Of a stretch of DNA of 64,000 nt, positions 25,986-33,128 are shown piece after piece. Under the pieces are notes generated by a model, which had not been told where the DNA came from, searched no databases, and worked only from the letters and a program-made list of their open reading frames with translations. How positions within the stretch are numbered: position 1 is the stretch's first letter; every line of letters starts with the position of its first letter. Origin of the DNA: Niabella soli DSM 19437 (GTDB taxonomy: Bacteria > Bacteroidota > Bacteroidia > Chitinophagales > Chitinophagaceae); NCBI RefSeq assembly GCF_000243115.2, contig NZ_CP007035.1:2046001-2110000 (forward strand), read 5' to 3'. The position numbers and the translations under genes are program-made.

Positions 25986-26900
25986 ATGTGGGAATCTTAT
26001 AAAAAAAGTTTTCAATCGTATTTAAAACTGGAAAAATCGCTTTCCCCCAATTCTACAGAAGCGTACCTGCGGGATATTGACAAGCTGACTCAATACCTGG
26101 AAGCCGAGTCACCCAACAAAACTCCGGCGACCGTTATTTTAAATGATCTTCAGGCCTTTCTTGCCTGGATCGCCGAACTCGGCATGCAACCTACCTCACA
26201 GGCAAGGGTTATATCCGGCATAAAAGCATTTTATAAATTTTGCCTGCTTGAAAACATAGTACAACAGGATCCGGCATTGTTGCTGGAAGCACCCAAAACC
26301 AAAAGGGCCCTCCCGGATGTTTTGAGCATCGCAGAAATAGAACGGCTGATTTCCTGTATTGATTTGAGCAAACCCGAAGGCACCCGCAACAAAGCGATCA
26401 TTGAAACCCTGTACGGATGCGGCTTACGGGTGAGCGAACTGGTAAACCTGCGCATTTCTCAATTGTATCTGGATGTAGGATATATCCGCGTAATCGGTAA
26501 AGGCAACAAAGAACGGTTGACGCCGATCGGTGATTCGGCGGCAAAGTATATCAAGATCTACATAAAGGAGATCCGCAATCATATTGCAGTAAAGCCCGGT
26601 AATGAGGACATCGTTTTCCTGAACAAAAGAGGTACCTTATTAAGCCGGGTAATGATCTTTTTAATTATCAAGGAGCTGGCCGCACAAGCACAGATAACAA
26701 AGACCATTTCCCCGCACACGTTCCGGCACTCGTTCGCCACACATTTGATCGAAGGGGGCGCCCACCTCCGTGCCGTACAGGAAATGCTGGGACATGAAAG
26801 CATTACGACCACCGAGATCTATACGCATCTTGACCGGGAATTTCTCAGAAAAACGCTTGATACGTACCATCCTTTATCACAAGGGTTTCATTCCAAATAG
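25986..26900 (+). CDS. xerD: Site-specific tyrosine recombinase XerD
   Basis: Recombinase of 304 residues that, with XerC, resolves chromosome dimers at dif. The N-terminal core-binding domain (about 1-100) is followed by the catalytic domain with the complete set Arg148 (GCGLRVSEL), Lys172 (GKGNKER), His244 and Arg247 (HTFRHSFA), His270 (LGHESI) and Tyr279 (EIYTH). There is no att site, excisionase or cargo nearby, and the sequence looks housekeeping rather than mobile. The ATG at 25986 fits the family start MWExYKK; it directly follows the T run of the upstream terminator, which is unusual. No dif-like site was recognised in the window. Confidence 0.94.
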   Translation: MWESYKKSFQSYLKLEKSLSPNSTEAYLRDIDKLTQYLEAESPNKTPATVILNDLQAFLAWIAELGMQPTSQARVISGIKAFYKFCLLENIVQQDPALLLEAPKTKRALPDVLSIAEIERLISCIDLSKPEGTRNKAIIETLYGCGLRVSELVNLRISQLYLDVGYIRVIGKGNKERLTPIGDSAAKYIKIYIKEIRNHIAVKPGNEDIVFLNKRGTLLSRVMIFLIIKELAAQAQITKTISPHTFRHSFATHLIEGGAHLRAVQEMLGHESITTTEIYTHLDREFLRKTLDTYHPLSQGFHSK

Positions 26901-27102
26901 GACGCCCTATTTAACACCACCCATACGAAATTTCATTTGCAGGACAGGAGCAATTATTTTTTTAACAAGCTATGGGCGCATCCCGGATATTCCCTGTTGT
27001 GTTTCTTGACCGCTATCAAAAAACTGACGGCCATTTCCAATCGATCCACCGGGTGAAGAATAATACACTATTTTCGTAAGCACAACAACAAACACATTTA
27101 CT

Positions 27103-27933
27103 ATGAAACGTATTCTGACATTATTCTTTTTTACGGGGACCCTGCTGACGGCTAAAGCCCAGGTTAAAGTTCCTGCAGCAAGCCCCGTGCAAACAGTGAA
27201 ACAGGATTTCGGACTCGGCACACTGGAATGGAGTTACAGTCGCCCCGGGTTGAAAGGAAGATCTGTATACACTGATGTTGCCCCCGCCGGAAAACTCTGG
27301 CGTACCGGCGCCAACAGCGCCACCACACTTACCGTGAGTGATGAAATAATAATCGGAGGAAAAACCATCGGAGCAGGAAAATATGGTTTGCTTACCATTC
27401 CGGCACCCAACACATGGGTGGTCATTATAACGAAACAAACCGACGTCACATCGGATCCGACGGTATATAAAGAAGGAGACGATGTGGTTCGCCTAAATAT
27501 AAAACCGGTCGTTACCGCCACTTCCACGGAAACCTTCACTATTGAACTGGCGAATATAACCCCTGCCAGCGCAGAACTGCAATTGAAATGGGGGAAAGTG
27601 CTGATTGCTGTTCCGGTTAAAACCGCCATTGATGCACGCATTATGGCTTCCATAGACGCATCAATGCGATCAGACAAACCGGCTTATTTAGCTGCAGCCA
27701 ACTATTATTACGACAACAATAAAGACATTACCAAAGCGGTGGAATGGTACAGCAAGGCAGTAGCAGCGCAACCCGAAGCCTATTGGGCTCAGTATTATTA
27801 TGCAAGGGCGCTGGCAAAGGCCGGAAGGAAAAAAGAAGCAAAAGCCGCTGCTGAAAAATCAAAGCAACAGGCTACAGACAAGCATAACCCGGATTATATT
27901 ACCCTGAATGAAAAGTTGCTTTCTACCTTATAA
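27103..27933 (+). CDS. DUF2911 exported protein with TPR-like tail
   Basis: Protein of 276 residues with a signal peptide (cleavage near AKAQ, 19). Residues about 25-180 match DUF2911: ASPVQTVKQDFGLGTLEWSYSRPGLKGRSVYTDVAPAGKLWRTGANSATTL and GKYGLLTIPAPNTWVVII. Residues about 195-270 form helical, TPR-like repeats (AANYYYDNNKDITKAVEWYSKAVAAQPEAYWAQYYYARALAKAG). The domain is widespread in Bacteroidota, with no known activity. The next gene follows after 18 bp on the same strand, so they may be co-transcribed. Confidence 0.88.
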   Translation: MKRILTLFFFTGTLLTAKAQVKVPAASPVQTVKQDFGLGTLEWSYSRPGLKGRSVYTDVAPAGKLWRTGANSATTLTVSDEIIIGGKTIGAGKYGLLTIPAPNTWVVIITKQTDVTSDPTVYKEGDDVVRLNIKPVVTATSTETFTIELANITPASAELQLKWGKVLIAVPVKTAIDARIMASIDASMRSDKPAYLAAANYYYDNNKDITKAVEWYSKAVAAQPEAYWAQYYYARALAKAGRKKEAKAAAEKSKQQATDKHNPDYITLNEKLLSTL

Positions 27934-27951
27934 ATCCCCAAAAACAAAATA

Positions 27952-28833
27952 ATGAAAAAAACACTTTTAACTATCGGTGCGCTATTTACAATAAGCAGCA
28001 CGGTCCTTTTTGCGCAAACCATCACGCTAAAATTTAATCCGGCAAACGGAAGTAGTTACCTGAATACAACCCGGGCGGTTATGAAAATAAACCAGACGGT
28101 TATGGGACAAACCATGGAGATCAACAGTACCAGTAATACAGATTTAACTTATAAAATTGCCGATGCCGCTCCGGATAAAAATCTTGATATTACTTATAAC
28201 AAGATCAATATGACCATGGAAGCAATGGGTCAGCAAATGAATTTTGACAGTGAGAGTGCGGACACCACTAACCAGGGCAGCAAAGCCTTCAGAGCCGTTA
28301 AAGGATCAAAAGTCACGGTTTTAGTCGGAAGCGATGGAACAGTGAAAAGTGTAAAGGGGGCTGATAAAATTGCCGCTAAAGCGAGCGCCGGCAACCGGCA
28401 AACACAAGAGCTTCTTAACCGGTTATTTTCTGAAAGCGCGTTAAAAAGCTCTTTTGAACAGCTTTTTAAATTTTATCCTCATGAGCCGGTAAAACAAGGC
28501 AGCACCTGGACATCGACCACAAAGATCGCAAGCCCTTATGCAATGACACTTCAAAACAACTATACCCTGGTTAAGATTGACGGCGATAAAAGTACCCTTA
28601 AAATTGACGGAAAAGCCGGCACTGACGGAAGTGTTAAATTCGAACAACAGGGAATGACCATGGATATTACGCTTAACGGAACCAGCGCAGGCACGATGGA
28701 GATTGACAATAAAACCGGGATGCCTGAAAATACAGATATCACACAGCACCTCAAAGGTACCGTCAACGCCATGGGCCAGGAAGTCCCGGTCGAGATCCAT
28801 ATAGAATCAAAAAGCAGCGTACAAAAACAATAG
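27952..28833 (+). CDS. DUF6263-like exported protein
   Basis: Protein of 293 residues with a signal peptide (cleavage near LFAQ). The mature part is beta-rich and Thr/Ser/Met-rich, with two related stretches (INQTVMGQTMEINSTSNTDLTYKI and QGMTMDITLNGTSAGTMEIDNKTG). The FYPHEPVKQGSTW segment in the middle is characteristic of DUF6263-type proteins. It may bind lipids or act as an envelope protein; no function is assigned. It shares a short gap with the DUF2911 gene upstream. Confidence 0.75.
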   Translation: MKKTLLTIGALFTISSTVLFAQTITLKFNPANGSSYLNTTRAVMKINQTVMGQTMEINSTSNTDLTYKIADAAPDKNLDITYNKINMTMEAMGQQMNFDSESADTTNQGSKAFRAVKGSKVTVLVGSDGTVKSVKGADKIAAKASAGNRQTQELLNRLFSESALKSSFEQLFKFYPHEPVKQGSTWTSTTKIASPYAMTLQNNYTLVKIDGDKSTLKIDGKAGTDGSVKFEQQGMTMDITLNGTSAGTMEIDNKTGMPENTDITQHLKGTVNAMGQEVPVEIHIESKSSVQKQ

Positions 28834-28891
28834 CAAAAGTTATCCTCCCCGGAGTGTTGCTATAAGCGACAAAACAGGCCGGGGCCGGCAA

Positions 28892-29014
28892 AAAAAGCCC
28901 TCATTGTCATGCCTCCCGATAGCCATCGGGATGGTCCGACATCTAAATTTACGAGTGATGCTCAATAGATTCTGAAACAGTTTAGAACGACAACGGGTTC
29001 TCAACGGGCTTTTT
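28892..29014. repeat. Inverted-end intergenic element with CCCGAT hairpin
   Basis: Outer arms AAAAAGCCC (28892-28900) and GGGCTTTTT (29006-29014) are inverted, with TTGTC/GACAA further in. Inside lie a CCCGAT-AGCC-ATCGGG hairpin (28915-28930) and an ATTCTGAAAC...TTTAGAACGACAA stretch resembling a degenerate ATTCTGAAAC/GTTCAGAAT palindrome. It has no coding content and looks like a small, decayed non-autonomous repeat. Confidence 0.5.
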
Positions 29015-29039
29015 AGTCAGCCCCACACCGGAGCAATAA

Positions 29040-29073
29040 AAAAGCGGCGGGATTGAAGAACCCCGTCGCTTTT
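29040..29073. terminator. Terminator of the S9 peptidase gene
   Basis: Stem AAAAGCGGCGGG/CCCCGTCGCTTTT (one G-T pair) at 29040-29073, 20 bp past the S9 stop codon at 29094. The A and T tracts are inside the stem, so it could act in both directions. Confidence 0.75.
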
Positions 29074-29093
29074 ACTTGGCATCCCATTTTATT

Positions 29094-31232
29094 TTACTTC
29101 ACTTCTATTTTATAATCTTTTGGAGGCACCGCACCCTGCAGGTTTTCAACAAAATAATCCCAGCGCCGGCGCATCATGTAATAAGAATCCTCTCCGTAAC
29201 CGTGGCGGGCATTGGGTATTACCAACAGGTCAAACGACTTATTGGCCTTAATTAAGGCATCCACAACCAGGTAGGTATTGTAAGGCGGCACATTGTCGTC
29301 CATGCCCCCGGTAACCAATAATAACTTTCCCTGCAGGTTCTTTGCATACAATTCATTCGCCTGTTTTGCATAATTATCGCCTGCTTCAAGGCCAATATAC
29401 CGCTCGCCCCAATCGTCTTCATAATTGCGGTTGTCGTGGTTGCCGGATTCTGCAATGCCCACTTTAAAAAACTCGGGGAATTTAAATAGTGCCGAAGCGG
29501 TTGCAAATCCGCCACCTGAGTGCCCCCAGATGCCCACGCGGTTTAAATCCATAAACCCGTTCTTTGCCGCCAGTTGCTTCACCCCTGCAATCTGGTCGTG
29601 CAAGGTATTCTCGGCCATATTGCCGTAGCAGACGTCATGAAACGCTTTGGAACGATTGGGATTACAGCTTCCCTCCAAACGTACCACAATGAATCCCAGT
29701 TCAGCCAATGCCTGGAAATCGCCGCCCGCCACGTTAAAGGACCAGTTACCCACACTTCCGCCCTGGGGGCCGGGATAAATATAAACGACAACGGGATATT
29801 TTTTTGAAACATCCAGGCGGCTGGGTTTATAAAGCAACCCATAAAGATCAAACTGGTTATTGGCCGATTTTACAGAAAACAGTTCCGGCGCCACCCAGCC
29901 CGCAGCTTTCAGTGTCTCCGGCTTTATACTTCCCAGCTCACCGAGGGTATTGCCCGCTGTATTTTTAAGTTTGATCACCGGTGGAACCGTTGGTGTAGAA
30001 TAATTATCTACAAAATAATTGCCATCCGGAGAAAAACTTGCCCGGTGGTTGCCGGGTTCAGGCGTAAGGTTCTGCAACCCTTTTCCATCGAAACTAATTT
30101 TATAGAAGTGGCTGTAATAGGGATTCTCCCCTGGTTCTTTGCCCTTCGCCTCAAAGATTATTTTGCGAGTTTTACCATCGGCGCGTAGCATTTGGGTTAC
30201 CACAAAATCGCCTTTTGTTATTTGATTTTTTAATTTCCCTGAGGTAAGGTCATATAAATACAAATGCCCCCAGCCATCGCGCTCAGAATACCAGATCAGT
30301 TCATTTGTTTCGGGCATAAACTGCCAGTTGATCTTCCCCTGCCCGGATTCATATTGGGTGGCTACTTTTTCTTCCATTACTGTTCTTACTTCCCCGGATG
30401 CCGCATCGGCGACCCGGAACGTTGCTACTTTATGATCCCGGCTAACAGAAACAAAAGCGAGCTGTTTACTGTTGCCGCCCCACTGGTTATCCCCCAGACT
30501 TCCATCCACTGCGATGTCGTCGCTCAGCGTGCCGCGGTGCTCATCCGCCGCCATTTTTAAACGAACGGTGGCAGCCGTTTCCACATCAATTATTACCCGA
30601 TGAATTTTCGCAATACTGCTATCTCCCGGCAGCGGATATTTCCATTTTTCCAGTTCGGGCGCCCCTACTTTGGTGCGCACCAGGTACATATCATGCAGGT
30701 GCCGGTCATCCTGCTGATACGTGGCAACCTTCTTACTATCCGGCGACCAAAGCACGATGGGGCTTTCAGAATGTTTCCACCCGGCATTATCCGTTGCATA
30801 ACCAAAGTTTTCCATGCCATCGCGAGTCAGTTGTTTTTCCGTGCCGGTGGTAATGTCCTTTACCCAAAGATTCCAATCTTTTATGTAAACCGCTTTTCTT
30901 CCGTCGGGCGACACCGCAAACGCAGCCGCGGCCCTTCTTCTGCCCAAATTCTTTTCCTCCGAAGGTGCTTTGTCCGTTGTGGTCCTGCTTCCGCCCTTTA
31001 CGGCCGGATCCATAACAATATACTTTCCGCTTTCTGGTTCTTTAAACCATAATTTACCATCGGGCAGCCACTGGGGCATAATGTTTTGTTTGGCGTAGGC
31101 TTTTGCTGCGGGACCGCCGGACATCATGCTGACCGCACGGTCATAATCGCTGGCGGTAAACAGTTTTTTCTCCTGTGCCCGCACGGTAATCCCCAAAAAC
31201 AGGAGGGTTCCGGCAATAAGGTATTGCTTCAT
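29094..31232 (-). CDS. S9 family (DPP IV-like) exported peptidase
   Basis: Serine peptidase of 712 residues with a signal peptide (cleavage near VRAQ, 19). Residues about 60-455 form the DPP IV N-terminal beta-propeller (repeated blades such as AFAVSPDGRKAVYIKDWNLWVKD and LWSPDSKKVATYQQDDR). Residues about 470-705 are the alpha/beta-hydrolase domain with Ser572 in GHSGGG, Asp645/646 in GGMDDNVPP and His677 in NARHGYG. It should remove dipeptides from peptide N-termini in the periplasm; Pro-specificity is inferred from the family only. It is transcribed alone. Confidence 0.94.
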   Translation of the reverse strand: MKQYLIAGTLLFLGITVRAQEKKLFTASDYDRAVSMMSGGPAAKAYAKQNIMPQWLPDGKLWFKEPESGKYIVMDPAVKGGSRTTTDKAPSEEKNLGRRRAAAAFAVSPDGRKAVYIKDWNLWVKDITTGTEKQLTRDGMENFGYATDNAGWKHSESPIVLWSPDSKKVATYQQDDRHLHDMYLVRTKVGAPELEKWKYPLPGDSSIAKIHRVIIDVETAATVRLKMAADEHRGTLSDDIAVDGSLGDNQWGGNSKQLAFVSVSRDHKVATFRVADAASGEVRTVMEEKVATQYESGQGKINWQFMPETNELIWYSERDGWGHLYLYDLTSGKLKNQITKGDFVVTQMLRADGKTRKIIFEAKGKEPGENPYYSHFYKISFDGKGLQNLTPEPGNHRASFSPDGNYFVDNYSTPTVPPVIKLKNTAGNTLGELGSIKPETLKAAGWVAPELFSVKSANNQFDLYGLLYKPSRLDVSKKYPVVVYIYPGPQGGSVGNWSFNVAGGDFQALAELGFIVVRLEGSCNPNRSKAFHDVCYGNMAENTLHDQIAGVKQLAAKNGFMDLNRVGIWGHSGGGFATASALFKFPEFFKVGIAESGNHDNRNYEDDWGERYIGLEAGDNYAKQANELYAKNLQGKLLLVTGGMDDNVPPYNTYLVVDALIKANKSFDLLVIPNARHGYGEDSYYMMRRRWDYFVENLQGAVPPKDYKIEVK

Positions 31233-31358
31233 ATTGACTTAATATTATTGTAAAAAATAATTCGCCAAAATAGCAGATTTTTTCGGAAATTTGATAGAGA
31301 CGGGGTTTCTATTTGATGAGCGGGTGTTACATTCCAGCATTTTGTTTAAAAAGCGCAA

Positions 31359-31856
31359 ATGAAGAATGACAATGTGGCCATACCGTTTTTATTTGTATTC
31401 CTGGCATTATGGGTGTGTACCGGCTGTCAGAAGAATAAAGATGCGGCGCCCGGCTCCTACCAATTGATCACCATTTATGAAAACCCGCTTCCCGACCCGG
31501 TAACCATCCAGTTTATAAACGGCAGTATTACTCCAAAGGGAGATACACTTATTCGTTATGAGTTTGACAAGATCATGATCGATCCCAATTCGAGTACGCA
31601 GATCATGCAGGATGTTTGTTTAAAAGACTGCCCCGATAAAAAAACAATGGTAGAACCGAATATGGCAAAAATAACCATTGGCAACCGGCAAAGAACAGAT
31701 GTCGATTATAATGTGGTTCCCCTAAACAATGCAGCAGCCCACACAGACAGCATTAATATCTTCAATAAACTTCATTGGTCTGTTTCCCGAATGAACACCG
31801 GTCAGGTTATTAAAATTTATAAGATCATCCAGGGCGAATATTTTAATACAAAATAG
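31359..31856 (+). CDS. Small lipoprotein of unknown function
   Basis: Protein of 165 residues with a lipobox (VCTGC, Cys23). The mature part starts QKNKDAAPGSY and is otherwise beta-rich with a CLKDC pair. No family recognised. It precedes, on the same strand and by 74 bp, the carboxypeptidase-regulatory-like gene, but co-transcription is uncertain. Confidence 0.7.
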   Translation: MKNDNVAIPFLFVFLALWVCTGCQKNKDAAPGSYQLITIYENPLPDPVTIQFINGSITPKGDTLIRYEFDKIMIDPNSSTQIMQDVCLKDCPDKKTMVEPNMAKITIGNRQRTDVDYNVVPLNNAAAHTDSINIFNKLHWSVSRMNTGQVIKIYKIIQGEYFNTK

Positions 31857-31930
31857 CATCCGACAGCTTTAACAAAAGATTGGATCAGTCACTGACGGTA
31901 TAATAAAAAGCCTTTTTATTTTTAATCCAG

Positions 31931-32638
31931 ATGTTACGTGCTTTAACCATATTTATTTTATTGCTGTCTGCTGCAACTGCTTTTTCCCAAACAAAAACTT
32001 ATTTAAAAGGAAATATATTTTTGTACAGCAATGATACGCCCGTGCCCGGCGCCACCATAACCAACCTGAATACCCGGCAATCTTCGGTTTCCACTTCTGC
32101 CGGCACCTATCAAATTCCGGCCTCCAATAAGGATATAATCGTATTCTCATCCAGCGGATTAAAAAGTGATACGGTAAAAGTTGAAGAACAGTTGTTAAAA
32201 ACGGGCTATGACGTTGGGCTTACAGTTGATGGCAAGCTGCTGAAGAACGTAACCGTAACCTCCAGTTACCAGTTGGATTCATTGCGCCGCAGGGGCGATT
32301 ATGCTAAAATTTATGAAAAACAGCCCGGCCTTACCGGCGGCAATACCCCGGAAGCAGGCTTTGGCCTCGTCTTAAGTCCGATCAGTTATTTTTCAAAAAG
32401 GGCCAAAAAGACCCGGCAGTTTAGAAAGCGATTGAAGAAGGAAGAAGAAGATGCCTATATCGACTATGTTTTTTCGCCGATGTGGGTAAGCAAGCTCACC
32501 GGATTAAAAGGCGATTCGCTGCATTTATTCCTTTACCAATACCGCCCCACCTATGATATGGCCCGTATGCTTGACCGCCCCAGTATGATTGCCTATATTA
32601 ACGACCGGTATAAAGAGTTTATCCGGAAGAAAGATTAA
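31931..32638 (+). CDS. Exported protein with carboxypeptidase-regulatory-like domain
   Basis: Protein of 235 residues with a signal peptide (cleavage near AFSQ, 20). Residues about 22-105 form a CarboxypepD_reg-like beta domain (KGNIFLYSNDTPVPGATITNLNTRQSSVSTSAGTYQI), the fold used as the N-terminal plug extension of SusC/TonB-dependent receptors, but no receptor follows. The rest (about 110-235) is charged and helical (SKRAKKTRQFRKRLKKEEEDAYIDYVFS). Function unknown. Confidence 0.78.
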   Translation: MLRALTIFILLLSAATAFSQTKTYLKGNIFLYSNDTPVPGATITNLNTRQSSVSTSAGTYQIPASNKDIIVFSSSGLKSDTVKVEEQLLKTGYDVGLTVDGKLLKNVTVTSSYQLDSLRRRGDYAKIYEKQPGLTGGNTPEAGFGLVLSPISYFSKRAKKTRQFRKRLKKEEEDAYIDYVFSPMWVSKLTGLKGDSLHLFLYQYRPTYDMARMLDRPSMIAYINDRYKEFIRKKD

Positions 32639-33128
32639 ACGCGTCCTATACTATTCTATTTAATGATCTTAGAATACGAGGAGAGGATTCCTGCTACCGC
32701 AATTATCATACTTTTAATGTCTTGGCATATTCGCATCCGTCTTATAATGAGCCGGAATCAAAATTATTCTTAAAGGGTACCTATGGCACACCAAACGATC
32801 TGTGGTTGTAACCAGTCTACCAATAGGTTGTTCCTCCCGAACAAAACAAACGAAATGGTCTCGCCTCACGACTTTTTGCATCAGCACCCCGTTGAATAAT
32901 GCCTTCGGCATTACCCGTTTTCAGCACCATATATTATAATGATTGAACGTGCCGCGTAGTGGCTACCCATAGAAGGACAATAATGTTAATTTTGATGGCG
33001 GTTCAGTATTAATGATTCATTCCCGTCCGACTGGCGTCCGCCGCGTGGGCTGACGGGCTAGGCACAATAAAAATGCCGGTCGCGCTTTCCGGTATTCTTC
33101 TTATTTTTAAGCAAAGAAAATTGCTTTT
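32639..33128. other. 490-bp gap with small hairpins and a decayed repeat
   Basis: No coding frame is convincing. It holds TTGTTC-CTCCC-GAACAA (32828-32844), AATGCC-TTC-GGCATT (32898-32912), a CCCGTC/GACGGG pair (33022-33057), and a stretch at 32971-33014 that resembles the right end of the element at 50541-51008 (shared AATTTTGAT-nn-CGGTTCA-n-TATTA). The near-palindromic AATGCCGG/CCGGTATT region at about 33069-33095 lies ahead of the M16 gene. It appears to be a graveyard of the interspersed repeats seen elsewhere in the window. Confidence 0.55.

Noticed and set aside
25986-26900. xerD as the integrase of a mobile island
   Set aside because: The sequence is a housekeeping XerD, with no att repeats, cargo or excisionase around it.
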